DNA from: Falciphora oryzae
Lineage: Eukaryota; Ascomycota; Sordariomycetes; Magnaporthales; Magnaporthaceae
Reading direction: 5' to 3'
DNA: 64,000 nucleotides
NCBI GenBank assembly: GCA_000733355.1
Contig: JNVV01000089.1
Span: forward strand, 30,083-94,082
Shown: positions 53,671 to 64,000 of the stretch, in pieces
Position numbering within the stretch: the stretch's first letter is position 1
How the letters are laid out: each line of letters begins with the position of its first letter
Position numbers and translations under genes: made by a program
Notes under the pieces: generated by a model
The model's database searches: none
Seen by the model: only the letters and a program-made list of their open reading frames with translations
Told to the model about the DNA's origin: nothing

Positions 53671-54237
53671 ATGCCTCTCGCCAAGGTCCTTTTCGCCTTC
53701 ACGGCCCTGACTGCGGTCGCCAGGGGCCTACCGCAGCCGGTGGACCAGACAGGAAGCCCGACCAGCTTCCTGACCCAGGTCTCCGTGGTCACATACACGG
53801 TCCAAACAACTATGGGCACCTCCTACACGGGTCCAGTGGCCCTAGTCAGCCCGACGACACAGCTCTTCATGATCCCACCTGCGACCCCAGCCGTCTCCGT
53901 CAGCCCGGCGACACCGCTCGTCCCAGCCCCGGTCCCAGTTAGCCCTACGACAGCCGTGACAACCGTGAGATCTTCCTCAAGCCCGACGTCCACTCAGGCC
54001 TCGACGGCCCCAGAGCCCACCCCGACCTGGGGTGAAATCAGACGCATCCCCACCAAGCACGAATGCAGGCGTGACTGGAATTGCTGCAAAGGAGCCTGCC
54101 TTATTGGGTCGTGGTTTACGTTTGGAGTTTCGTGTTGTAGGTTTTTTTTTTTTTTTTTTTTTTGCACCACCTATGCCCCCCTCGTTGATGTTTTGCATGA
54201 TTGCAAGCTGACAGGCTGTTTTTTTCCATTCATTTAG
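53671..54237 (+). CDS. secreted Thr/Ser-rich protein with C-terminal CCxGAC motif (family member B)
   Basis: It starts MPLAKVLFAFTALTAVARGL, a signal peptide. The centre is rich in Thr/Ser/Pro/Val (VSPATPLVPAPVPVSPTTAV). The motif is KHECRRDWNCCKGACLIGSW followed by FTFGVSCC, with the same Cys spacing as member A. After the motif a run of 22 T gives an artefactual poly-Phe, so the true 3' end is uncertain. A GTAGGT donor at the motif end and a TTCATTTAG acceptor at 54229-54237 could instead splice to a short Cys-containing exon ending near 54285. No family is recognised. Confidence 0.6.
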   Translation: MPLAKVLFAFTALTAVARGLPQPVDQTGSPTSFLTQVSVVTYTVQTTMGTSYTGPVALVSPTTQLFMIPPATPAVSVSPATPLVPAPVPVSPTTAVTTVRSSSSPTSTQASTAPEPTPTWGEIRRIPTKHECRRDWNCCKGACLIGSWFTFGVSCCRFFFFFFFCTTYAPLVDVLHDCKLTGCFFPFI

Positions 54238-55429
54238 GGGTCTGTCTTGCGGAGCATGGATCTTTGGCGACGTAATAAACATGTAGCAGGTGGCGGCACA
54301 AGGGCGGAAGGGGCTGAAGCCAAGCCGATGCATTCACACTTGGTTCCGGTAGCGCGCCACGTCACATATTACAGATCGCGTTAATTGATACTTGGCACGA
54401 GCGACAAGAGTCGAGACTAGTGCTGTGCTCGCTTAGTAGCAATGGTTCAAGGCGATTCTTGACATATGGGCGTGCCCTCGGGGATGTTGCCGGTTGGAGT
54501 CGTTCTAGCATTCAGGGGAAGACTGGGCATACAAAGTACCTTCCCAGTTCGGACGGGCGTCAAGTGCTCGACGGGAGTGCCCGAATCCCGCCAGCAGCTC
54601 AGCCGACCTGCATAGACCCAGACCGAGGAACGCACCCCCCAGCCCCAGAGCATACACCACCCAGCCAACATCTCCAATTTGCACGTCGTTGGGTCTCCTC
54701 GTCGTTATCATTCAGATCTTAGATCGGAGCCGCCAGACTTGCATTGAGCGGGACAAGGCGGAGCTAGTCCCTGCTGTCGAGGCCTGGGATGCTATCGAGC
54801 AGGACAAGCCGGAGCCAGCCCCTGCTGTCGACGCTGTCACTTGCCTCCCTCCCTCTTCGCCGTCCCGTTCTCCTTCTCTTTCTCCGGACGGTATTTTTTT
54901 CGACTGTCTCCCGCTCGGTCTGGACTTCGTCTGGACTTTGGTATTTGCCTGTGATCGCCACACTTCTTCGGCTTTCGGCATTTGTCTGCCGGCCCGTCTG
55001 CTCCCGCTCCTCCACATTGGTCATCAGCACCCCAAATCTGCTCAGAAGGTCTTCTACGCACTGCGCAGCTTCCACCATCGCGTCCAACCCCCCTCATGTA
55101 ATAATTCATCTTTCGTTCGCCTTGCTTCTCCCCCGTGCTCCACTTCATTGCCCGCCGGCTTCTTGCTTTCTAAACCGTCTAAACTAACTTTCCCGTACAT
55201 TTTACTAGGGAAACTCAGTCGTGTCTTCCACTACTTCACCCCTGGCGACCTCGAGGCTGTCCCCGGCGGCAAGAACCACAAGAGATTCCTGAAGCATCTT
55301 CGCCACTAGCGATGGGCCCTTTGCTATGACGGCGACAGCACCACATGCTGACGGTCGTACGCATCACGGTATCCGGGACGGCATGCAAGCCTTTGGCAGC
55401 TCGCGACTAAAAGACGTTATACGCATCAC
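54238..55429. other. intergenic region with a dubious open frame
   Basis: A plus-strand frame at 54689-55309 (206 codons) contains a short internal duplication (RDKAELVPAVEA and QDKPEPAPAVDA) but no domain. It is not called as a gene. Confidence 0.35.
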
Positions 55430-55954
55430 ATGCAAACCCCAGCGTGAACCAGGGACCAACCGCGCATGCGGCACCGCAGCAGCCACATATGGCAAGGCAT
55501 AACTCCTTGCCTTCGGTGCCTATAAGGGCTCGGGGGAAGGGCTAGTTGTGTTTCACGCCGGGGCGGTCGTGGCCAGTCTTGTGTTGGCCTTAGAGGTGGC
55601 AGTGACAGCAGCCCCGTCGGCCGTTGTGGAAAAATGTTTATATCGCTGGCATGGGTAACCCGGGGCGTTTTAGGAGCCCGCGTCGCGGTGGCGGCTTGGT
55701 CGAGCGTTTGGGTAACGAGTCCCAAGAAGGTGTAGTAGTCCATTGAGTGTTCGCCATTAGACTAGTCGATGGGATAGGCGTATTTGGTGCCACCGAAACT
55801 AATATGGTGGTTGTAAAGGGGCTAACGACGATGGTTATGGGGCTGGGTATGCCGACGGTTTGGATGATAGCTCCTGCAGGTGCCGCCGGTAACCCGCTGG
55901 TAACGGCCGCTATAGACGCGAGGGCGACGAATATCTTGCCGATAAAAGTAACAT
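55430..55954 (-). pseudogene. family member C, decayed copy of the secreted protein
   Basis: Aligned to member A, the ATG is at 55954 and the reading frame is lost within the signal peptide (nucleotide similarity through GGCATGCCGA, TGGCCGC and the leader). The C-terminal motif survives in another frame as KELCLAICGCCGAACAVGPW then FTLGFAC, near 55433-55515. Frameshifts and stops make it a pseudogene. It faces member D, as A faces B. Confidence 0.6.
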
Positions 55955-56464
55955 TTCCGCGCTAGCTTGGCCTCGTTGCCTTTTGTAGGTATTTCATGTG
56001 TCCTGTTTTAATGCGAGATTATTTACACCGTTTGACATGGGCAAATCCTAGAATTATTAACTCAAAGTCCGGATGGATGCCGAAGTAGGTACTTAGGTAG
56101 GTACAGTTGTATAGAGGCACTGGAATCCTGTACTGCACTTTTTTAATGCTCCCAAATACCCCGTGCTATTTGTGGCACCGCTACGCTTTCGGGGATGCCC
56201 TGGCAGGAAAAAACAAACAACCGCTACATAATAAATCTTGAAAAAATAATTATACACAGCATAGATTTATTTAACCTTTGCTTTTCTCATAAAGCTTCTT
56301 TTTCTACGGCTGTTTAAAAGCAAAGTTTGCTGCCGAGCCCCCCTACGGCTAACACGGCTAAGGATGTGCGATATATAGAAGTAGAAACCTACCTAGCTAA
56401 TAAGACCATCTAAATGATCTGCCGATTCCCTTGAACCAACCTTCCCAAACCCTCCCAACCCGTT

Positions 56465-57037
56465 TTGACCTGCTTAAAGTGTCCCTTCGCAAGACTTTTT
56501 CCACTGGCGGCCCTGGCTGCGGCCGCCAGCAGCTTGCTGCCGTTGCAGGCGACCAGCTAGCTAGAGAACATGGCCAGCTATTCGGCCTAAGTTTCCGTAG
56601 TAATATACACGGTCCGGACAACCATGAGCAATTACTTTGGCCCAGTCGTCCTGGCCAGCCCGACAACCAAGCTCGTTAGGGTGGGGCCCACAACCCAGGC
56701 CAACGCCAGCCTTCCCGAGTCGATAGCCACGGCTCCTACAGTCAACCTTACCAGTGCCACGGCCCCGATGCCGGGCACGACAGCGGTGGTAACCACGGCG
56801 CCCCCCAGGCCGAGCAATGTTTCTCCCTCGGCCCTTACGTCTACGGCTCTGGGGCCCACCCCGGCCTGGGGCAGACTGAAACGCATCCCCACTGTGCATG
56901 AATGCAGGCGTGGTTGGAAGTGCTGCAAAGGGGCATGCTTTATTGGCTTGTGGTTTAGTTTTGTACTTAGTTGCGGTAGGCTTTATATCCACCCCTTTGC
57001 CAATACAGTCACTCGGTGTTGTGGATGTACAGACTAA
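56465..57037 (+). pseudogene. family member D, secreted-protein copy with a lost start
   Basis: Alignment to member B places a GTG where B has its ATG (near 56479). The leader then shifts frame, and a TAA precedes VSVVIYTVRTTMSNY. From 56624 the frame is open through Thr/Ser/Pro-rich sequence to the motif VHECRRGWKCCKGACFIGLW and FSFVLSCG, then ends at 57037. The motif spacing equals A and B. It may still be transcribed, but it lacks a valid signal peptide. Confidence 0.6.
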
Positions 57038-57315
57038 TTGACGCTTCCTTTTTTCTTCTTCTTTTTCTTTAATCCGGTTACTTGTCTTGCCCTAGAAGGT
57101 GTTTTTGCCTAGGTGATAGGCAGAGGCACGACTTCGAGTTGTATGTGGCCGGGTGACTTTTCTTTCTTGCCGTCACAGCTGAGGCCGTGGATGGCGCGGC
57201 TGGCTTTGCGGGGGACGATGAGCAATATGGGATAGGCGATTTCTTCTTCTACACAGGCCGCCAAAATAAAAACATACAGTTCCGATTACGCTAGTAGATG
57301 GATTCCCCTTCCCCT

Positions 57316-57373
57316 TCCTTTTCCTTTTCCTTTTCCTTTTCCTTTTCCTTTTCCTTTTCCTTTTCCTTTTCCT
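57316..57373 (+). repeat. microsatellite (CCTTTT)n
   Basis: About ten tandem CCTTTT hexamers. Confidence 0.95.
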
Positions 57374-58089
57374 CTCCTGTATCTTTTTATGCATGCAAGT
57401 GCAGACTTTTATTCGGGGAACGCGCTGGGCTTTCACCGCCGATCAAAGCCCCGAGTGGCGCAGGCCTCGCAGGCAGAATTAGCGGGCGTTGCCCTCGGAT
57501 CACGTCACCACATATTCTCCACCAACTACCAACAGCCCGCGAGCCCCTCCCAGGAGGACCTTGGGAAAAACCCCCCAACGTCCTCGGACTTTCCCGACCG
57601 TCTGCAGCCGTTAAGGTTATGCTGGTGACGGGGCGAATGCGACGTGCCTTGTGAGCCGCAGCGGAGGTCTTGGCCCCAAACACGAGGGTGCCCTGTCAGG
57701 CTTTCAGCCCCTCCCCATTCTTACCCCAGGCGCTAAGCCCCCTCCTTCAGCTTGGCGGCATGACATCCACGTCTCGCTCCGTCATACAACGGCCGCTTTC
57801 TCATCACTTCTCCACACCATTGTCACTGCTCGTCTCCCTACCCTGGCCCGAACGAGATCAAGAAGTTATTCACACTTGTCACCGTCGAAACTATTGTAAC
57901 TCCCAATAGAATAGCATGGATTAAAAAGACGGCACCACAGCAAAACCACCTAGTCGTTTACGCCCTGCGCCGAGAGAGGACCGCACGCGACTCTCCCCAC
58001 ATCGTCGACAAAGCCTTCGCGAGCCTCATTTCGCCACCGTCACAACCACCACCACCCCAAAACCCCCATCGCACCAAACACGCAAAACA
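57374..58089. other. intergenic region
   Basis: Holds the 5' flank of the PPxY-protein gene. The last 60 bases are CA-rich and A-rich (ACCACCACCACCCCAAAA), a probable leader. No other gene is seen. Confidence 0.4.
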
Positions 58090-59055
58090 ATGTCCGACCT
58101 CCCACCACCCCCCTACTCCGAAAGCCCCGGCGCGGGCTTCTCGCCCACCCGCCCCGTCGGCCCGCTCAACCCGTCGCTCTACACATCCCACCTAGCCGCG
58201 CACCTCTCCACCCTCCCGGCCCGCCTGCGCGAGTCGCAGCACGCCCGGTCCACGCGCCAGGCCGCCTCGGACCTCGACGTCGTCGAGCGCACCCTCCCGC
58301 ACATCGAGGCCTTCCTCGCCGACATCGTCTCCCTGCCCCGCCCCCCGCCCATGGCCGAGCTGACCTTTGTGCCCGCCCCCGCCGTGCCGACGCCCTGGAG
58401 CCTGACGGGCGCGGCCGAGCGGCGCCGCGAGGGCGACATGGTGCAGCTGGTTCGGCTGGAGCTGCCCGACCCGACCGCGGTCGCGGATGGCAAGGGGGAG
58501 AAGAGCGGCGGCGGCGGCGTCAAGAGCGGCGTGGGGTCTGCTGCAGCAGCGGCGGCGACGACGCCGATCAGCGCAGGCAGCAGCAGCCTCCGGCCCGAGC
58601 GCGACTGGTCGTCGCGGACCGAGAACCTGTTCGACGAGTGGGGCCGCTGGGGCGATGACGCCGCCTCGGGAGACCAGCAGGCCGGGTCCTGGTGGTGGCG
58701 CGACGAGAGCGCGGCCCGCCGCTTGGCCGCATACCTGCAGCCGGCGCCCATTGTCAAGACGGAGCGGCGCGCGGTGCAGGCCGCGGTCGTGGAGGAGAAG
58801 AAGAAGAGCGGGTGGGGGTGGGGGCGGAAGAAGGGAGGGGAGTCGTCATCTTCGGCTTCTACAACGCCGACGTCGCCGAACCCGCAGGCTCAGTCGTCAC
58901 CGACGGTCGCTGCTTCGCCGATACTCGGCCAGGACGAGCGCGTCAACATGGCCGTGAGGGCTGACGAGATTACGTTCAGGAGGGAGAATGACTTTGGCGT
59001 GTGGGAAAGCATGAGCGGTTGGGGCATAGTCGTCGTTGTCACGATTAAGAGGTAA
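58090..59055 (+). CDS. conserved-type hypothetical protein with N-terminal PPxY motif
   Basis: This single-exon 321-residue protein starts MSDLPPPPYSESPGAGF at an ATG in AAACAATGT context. PPPY is a PPxY motif, the ligand of WW domains such as those of Nedd4/Rsp5 ubiquitin ligases. A folded-looking part follows (HLAAHLSTLPARLRESQHAR, DLDVVERTLPHIEAFLADIV, AELTFVPAPAVPTPWSLTGA). Then come a Gly/Ala/Ser linker and a Trp-rich segment (WSSRTENLFDEWGRWGDD, SWWWRDESAARRLAAYLQ), and a Lys/Ser-rich region. It ends RADEITFRRENDFGVWESMS and a hydrophobic end. No named family is assigned. Convergent with palA. Confidence 0.7.
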   Translation: MSDLPPPPYSESPGAGFSPTRPVGPLNPSLYTSHLAAHLSTLPARLRESQHARSTRQAASDLDVVERTLPHIEAFLADIVSLPRPPPMAELTFVPAPAVPTPWSLTGAAERRREGDMVQLVRLELPDPTAVADGKGEKSGGGGVKSGVGSAAAAAATTPISAGSSSLRPERDWSSRTENLFDEWGRWGDDAASGDQQAGSWWWRDESAARRLAAYLQPAPIVKTERRAVQAAVVEEKKKSGWGWGRKKGGESSSSASTTPTSPNPQAQSSPTVAASPILGQDERVNMAVRADEITFRRENDFGVWESMSGWGIVVVVTIKR

Positions 59056-59317
59056 TGATATTTTATAATCTTGGGTCGGCGTCCTTGGCTTTCTTCAAGG
59101 GCTGTATCGCACAAACAGGCACTTTTGTTAGACAGCACTTCGCCAAAGTGGTCATGTCTGCGATGAAGCCCGCTTTCTATAGGTTTGGGACATAGTGGGG
59201 GAACTGAATCGATGTAAATAGAGCGCCGGCTTATGCTACCTGTACCAATGCATTTATATACGCTACATCCGTTCCAAAATAGTCGAGTACAAAAGAGGCA
59301 TGCCTCCAAATGTTCAT

Positions 59318-62166
59318 CTAGCCGAATCGGATACCAGCACTGGGATCCCATGTCCCAGGGGTAGGGCCCGGAGGCGGCTGCTGTTGTGGGGCCTCCGGGC
59401 TATCACCGGGGCTCGCCGGGTTCCCAAACTTTATCGCCATGCCCTGTGACCACATCTGCTGCGAGGGGACTGGTCGATGAGTGGGTGGCATATGCGATGA
59501 CGATGCTTCTTGCTGTGGCTGTGGCGACTGTTGTTGCGGTGGCCGGGGCTGCTGCTGCGTCGTGTAAAACTGCTGAGATGGCGACGCATTATCACGAAGT
59601 GAAAGGGACGAAAGAGTAGGCATGGATATTTCGCTTTTTGAAAGTCATGTTAGCGTCAGGGATCGAGGCAGACAACATGGCGGAAGGGAAAGGTAAAAGG
59701 GAAAACTCACTCCTCGAGACTCCTTGCGTCCCTCCGCCGTTCAGCGACCCAGACGCGGCACTGATCCCTAAACTGGCCCACAATTTTACTGAGGTCGTTG
59801 TAGAACTTGCGTCCGACCTCGACGTTGCTGACAATCTCCTTGTACTTGTAGAACGCAGCGTCAAGCTTCTGCAGCGCCGCCTCGCGCTCGCGCCCACCCG
59901 ACGATGCGGCCGTGGCGCGTCTCTGCGCCTCAAACTCGCGGTTAACTCGACCGACCTCGGTCAACACCTTTTCCTGCTCGTCGGCCTCGCGCTCGACCAG
60001 GGCTAGGTCGTCCTCGTACATGGAGTCGAGGCGACGCTCGAAGAAGTCGTCAAAGTGCGCGGCGGCAAGCTGTGTCCCAGGGTAGGCGCGTTCGAGGCGG
60101 GCGGCCTCGCGCCGCATCTCGGGCTTGATGTCGTCTGCGCGGGCGCGCTCACGGAGGGACTCGATGCGCTTGCGCCGCCGGCTCTCGAGGCGGAGCACAT
60201 CATTGTAGGCACCGCGCAGGCGGCCGAGAGCCGGCTTTACCGGCTCTGGAATCTCGGTGCGCCTGCTCGAGGGCACAAAGTCCATCAGCCCTCGGTCGGG
60301 GCCGGCGAGGATAAGGAGGGTGTCTTCGACCGCGGTGAACTTCTCGCGCACGATGGCGTCCGACGATGTTGACGATGCGAGGTAGCCAGAGACCTCAGAC
60401 ACCTGGCCCCAAAGCTTAGCGCCACCGTTCGGGTCCTGGCGCGACTCTGGGCGAGTCCAGCGCTGAGTGCCATGCTTGCGCCGCAGTCGCTGGTCCTCCT
60501 CTTCCTCAGCGCCCAGGAGCGACTTGCCCTCCTCGAACACGGATTGGTCGCTAGCCCGGAGCTTCTCGATGTCGGCGAAGCTGCGGTAAATGCGGTTGAT
60601 GGCGTCGGCCTGTCGGATCTCCTCGGCATGCTGGATGAGCGACCCTGGCAGACCGAGCGGTTTCTCCAGCGCTTGTAGTGAACCGGGCAGGTTTAGCGAC
60701 GAAAGCATCTCGTGCAGCTTCTCCGTCAGGGCCTCAAGCTCGTGGATGATGTTCTGGTTCATCAGCCTGTCGCGGCGTTCCTCGTAGATGGACACGGCCA
60801 TGTGCACCGCGAAGGGCACTAATTTCGTAAAGAGGGCAGGCCCGAACTCAGCCTGCTCCCCGAGATGGTCATGGGGATTCGCGACCTGGGGCGGCACACA
60901 CGCAACGGCCAGGTTGGCGCGGTCCAGGATCTTGAGCTCCGACTTTGCAGGTACAGGGACGAGATAGATGACATCATTGTCGCGCTCGGCGCGCTTCAGA
61001 TCCTCCTCGGCACGCGTCTTGAGAGCCTTAATCTCGTTGGCGACTCCCTCCTTGATGTAGCAACCGCGGGCCTGGCGGAGCCCCTCATTGGCACACGCAA
61101 CAGCATCGCGAAGACGGGCGATCTCCTCGCCGTATCGGCGCTTCTCGAGACAGTCAAGGGAGGCACGATACTGGGCAGCGGCGGCGAAGAAATGGTGTTT
61201 TGCGCTGACGTGGTGAATCCATGCAGAGCTGATGGCCTGGCTCTTCATGGCAGCCTCGGCGGCATCATTGTAAAGGTCTGAGACGCGAGCAGCCAACTTG
61301 GCAACTGTGGCGTCCTTGTAGTGCTCGGTGACCGCCTTGCGCCAGAAGCACTCCTGGCTCTGGGCGAGCATGAGCTGCATCAGCGACTCGAGTGTAGTCT
61401 CGTCCATATCCTCAGGAGGAGCGGGCATGCGCAGCTCGGGCAGCACCGATGTCTTCATGTGGTTGAGCACGCCGGCGGCGTGCGAGTAGTAGTTGGCCGC
61501 GGCCTTGATGGCATTGGCGTCGCCATGGCTGTTGGATGAGATGGCTAGCTGGCAGTACAGGGCGGCAAGGTTGTAGAGGACGTTGAGCAGCTCGTATTGC
61601 AGGTTGTTTTGCACCAGCGGGCGCTCCGTGTTGTAGCCGAGGGCGGGATACCACGAGAAGTCGGCGCCGATCTACGGGGCTCGGTGGTTAGTCGTCGGTT
61701 GTGTATCGTCCGTGCCGAATCGGCCCTGGCCTGACAGGAGCGGCAGATAAGGCAGGGAAGCACGCACATCGATGGGGAACTTGCCGCTGACCCACACCAG
61801 CTGAGCGGCGTAGGCCTGCAGCTTCTGGATGCCGCTAGCGTGGGCTTCGCGGACATTGACGGCGTCGCGGCGGAGGGCGTCGATGACCTCGATGTCCTTG
61901 CGGAACATGTCCGGGTGCTGGTCATACTTGTTGGAGATGTGCTGGCGGACCGCTGGGGCGTACGACAAGTGGGTGGCCCGCCGGAACGGCACAGCCAGCT
62001 GATTGGTGGTTTGCCTGCCCGAGCCGACAAGTTAGTACCCCAGTGTACGGCCGACCCCGAGCCTAGCTTGGCCTCCTTGCCCGTGGAGCCGGGGCTGAGG
62101 ACCTCGGTGGGAGCTGCGTGGCCGCCAGCGGCGCCGATGGTGTCTGATCGGTTGCACTCACGACAT
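59318..62166 (-). CDS. palA: PalA/Rim20 pH-response scaffold, BRO1 domain protein
   Basis: Four exons on the minus strand: 62166-62162, 62014-61768, 61671-59711 and 59633-59318. All introns are GT-AG and the total of 2529 nt encodes 842 residues. Exon 1 is only ATG TC. Exon 2 continues QTTNQLAVPFRRATHLSYAP. PalA/Rim20 is the ESCRT-associated scaffold that binds PacC/Rim101 and Snf7/Vps32 during ambient-pH signalling. The BRO1 domain (about 1-390) shows YDQHPDMFRKDIEVIDALRR, GIQKLQAYAAQLVW, ALGYNTERPLVQNNLQYELL and NVLYNLAALYCQLA. The V-domain (DFVPSSRR, LEKPLGLPGSLIQHAEEI) follows. A Gln/Pro-rich tail ends TPGTWDPSAGIRFG, as in PalA proteins. The gene is intact. Confidence 0.95.
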
Positions 62167-62748
62167 TGTTGGGCACCCTGCGGCGGGCTGAGCTCTGAGC
62201 GCTCTTTCAGCTCGGCTTTCTCCAGGGATAGACGTCCCCGTCGGCTTTGGGCGACGTTTAGGCGTTCTTTGAGCGGCGTCGATTTCATGTGTTGTTGCAA
62301 ACCCGGCACCCCACCATGACCTCATCCGCTGGCACGGGGACGCGTGGTGTACGGCAGTGCATAAGGCCCGACGAGACAAAACCCAATTGGAGCCACAATT
62401 TCAATAGGTGCACGGCAGGTGCGGGAGGGACGTCCCCACAAATTGGATTGGACCAATCAAAAGCTAGGGATCTATTGCACCCACATCAAATTGAGTCGCC
62501 GCTAATCGTTTCCCGGTAATCATTTTTTGATTCCGACACTTCCACCACCACGTCAAGTAAGTATAACTGCTTTTACACCACCGCGCAGCGATTATTACGG
62601 CTTTATACATATATTTTTGGAATCTACGGATTACGCGCTTTAAAACGCGCGACTTTTTATTATCATACGGCCATTTTTCGTCAATCCACGGCGGTTGAAA
62701 CATTTGCTAACATATTGGGTGGGATTTTTTCAGGTGAAGTTGTCCGGG
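62167..62748. other. intergenic region between divergent palA and Cys-rich gene
   Basis: Holds both promoters. ATTGGATTGGACCAATCAAA at 62441-62460 contains CCAAT/ATTGG boxes on both strands. The 62560-62700 part is AT-rich. No gene is seen. Confidence 0.45.
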
Positions 62749-63733
62749 ATGTCCCGCCGGTCTTCTCGGATTCACGACCGTTTACAGACCTTTACACCCC
62801 TGTCAACCCCCGATCAAGAGACCGCGACTCAGCAGCCGCCTTTACAGACGCCTACACCGCTTGACACCGGCTCACCCACCATGTCTTCCTCCGCGCCTGC
62901 CTCTACCCCCAAGAAATACGCCCACATCATCGAGTGGAGCTATAAGGGCGTAGCGCTCGCTCGGGCTGATAGGGTTACCCAAGCGACGATGGGCTCCCCC
63001 ATGTCTATCACTGGTTGGCTGTTCGGCAACCTTCAAAACTCGGATGACAATGCCACTTGGAAGATGATCGGGGAGATTCCTGCCCTTGAGGACGGAGGCA
63101 AGGTATGTACACCCCTGTACACCCCTGTAAAAATCTTGACTAAAAGTGGCAATAGGAGGTCACCCGTCTCATCGACCCCAAGAAGGTTCAGCACGGTCCG
63201 CGCCTCGTGCAAACCGTCATCAAGAAGGAGCGCCAGCAGCAACAGCAGGCGCTGGTGGCGTACGCGCTCATCAACACACCTAGTAAGTATTTCCATACCT
63301 TTACAAACCTTGACACCAGTGTAACCTACTGACACACCCAGCCAACGGCAAGAAGGTGTGCAAGAAGTGTGCGCACGACTTGAGCACTGGCCCTTGCGGC
63401 AGCTGCCTCGCGGGCAAAGTGGGCAACCGGCTGGTGTTCAATGGTGCTTGCACGAACTGCCAGTACTCGAGCGCTGCCCACGAGTGCTCCTTTGTCGCTG
63501 CCGCGACTCGTAAGTATCCCTGCCTACAGATCCTTACATAGATTTACAAGGCTAACCCCAGTTTAGCTCGCAAGCGCAAGCGGGATGAGGATTCCACCGA
63601 CGGGGTTTGGGCCGACATGATCAAAAACCTGTCGGTCAAGCGCATGAAGGGCATGGTTCGCGATCTGCAAACCCAGATTGCCGTTGCGAAAGCCAAGGAG
63701 GCGGGTGACATTCTTGACGACAGCAGCGATTAG
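62749..63733 (+). CDS. Cys-rich protein of unknown function, four exons
   Basis: Exons 62749-63102, 63156-63282, 63342-63509 and 63567-63733 join through short introns (53, 59 and 57 bp, all GTATGT/GTAAGT donors) into 271 residues. The start is MSRRSSRIHDRLQTF. Segments are KKYAHIIEWSYKGVALARAD, ITGWLFGNLQNSDDNATWKM, a Gln run (ERQQQQQALVAYALI), then a Cys cluster VCKKCAHDLSTGPCGSCLAG, GACTNCQYSSAAHECSF. The last exon has a nuclear-signal-like PRKRKRDED and a helical end. The spacing CxxC, CxxC, CxxC, C suggests zinc binding. No named family is recognised. The exon sum and intact frame make it likely real. Introns and flanks are rich in TTACA motifs. Confidence 0.7.
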
Positions 63734-63888
63734 GCTGACAGGAGGTGACATAGGCTTACATGAGGCTACACGATGTAGCCCTTCCTTACACAGCATAACC
63801 AGGAGTTTCCAGAGGGGCACAGGACTTTACCATAGCCAACAGGGCCTTACAGGAGTTGGCTGCATTTTACACCTTTACCCATAAAGGA

Positions 63889-64000
63889 ACGAACTTATTT
63901 TTATTAATAAGTTTTAGTATTTATAAGGAATAAATTATATTAAAATTAAATAAAATTGCATGTGAAATGTATAAGTTTAAATTAAATTATATAATAAAAT
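63889..64000. other. AT-rich block reaching the window end
   Basis: From 63889 the sequence becomes almost pure A/T with only a few G/C bases in 112, in sharp contrast to the preceding gene. This is probably the start of a heavily RIP-affected, heterochromatic repeat. Confidence 0.7.

Noticed and set aside
54689..55309. 206-codon plus-strand frame between secreted-family members
   Set aside because: It has one short internal duplication but no domain, and comparable open frames lie on the other strand. It is not supported as a gene.
58179..58757. 192-codon minus-strand frame opposite the PPxY gene
   Set aside because: It is a shadow of the GC-rich plus-strand gene, with an Arg/Ser/Pro-rich translation.

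Overview
The window is nuclear DNA from a filamentous ascomycete, most likely a Sordariomycete and possibly Chaetomiaceae. The evidence is short introns (53-77 bp, plus one or two longer), fungus-specific gene families (HET, PalA/Rim20, fungal flotillin, alkyltransferase-like protein) and transposons full of C-to-T / G-to-A decay typical of repeat-induced point mutation (RIP). The genus call is inference.

Layout. 1-7.8 kb: the C-terminal end of a 14-3-3 gene, a decayed membrane-protein gene, a HET-domain gene, and a conserved fungal gene broken at the edge of the transposon block. 7.9-24.1 kb: a nested transposon block. A non-coding 1.2-kb repeat ('element B') is split by a Ty3/gypsy chromovirus (8994-23882, 527-bp LTRs). 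The chromovirus is itself split by a Tad-like LINE (13616-21050), a solo LTR of its own family (21814-22340) and an unrelated solo LTR (22950-23215). Each insertion except element B has recognisable target-site duplications (TSDs). 24.8-34.1 kb: a divergent solo LTR, two decayed genes, and a second HET gene cut in two by a complete MULE DNA transposon (28626-31334), followed by an inverted second copy of element B. 35-47 kb: ordinary genes (Nudix, two related Cys-pair proteins, a helical protein, histidine phosphatase, ATL) mixed with gene and LTR relics. 47-64 kb: flotillin, a cluster of four related Thr/Ser-rich, Cys-motif secreted proteins arranged as two divergent pairs, a PPxY protein, PalA/Rim20, a Cys-rich protein, and an abrupt AT-rich edge.

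The most notable points are: (1) a HET gene interrupted by a MULE with an exact 8-bp TSD, where removing the element and one TSD copy restores frame; (2) CAG-to-TAG stops in apparently single-copy genes next to the repeats, which suggests RIP leakage; (3) an antisense, intron-bearing Cys-rich gene carried in the 3' region of the LINE; (4) an apparently undescribed secreted-protein family that duplicated as a divergent two-gene module; (5) element B, a long non-coding element with a 15-bp TSD and no visible coding capacity.
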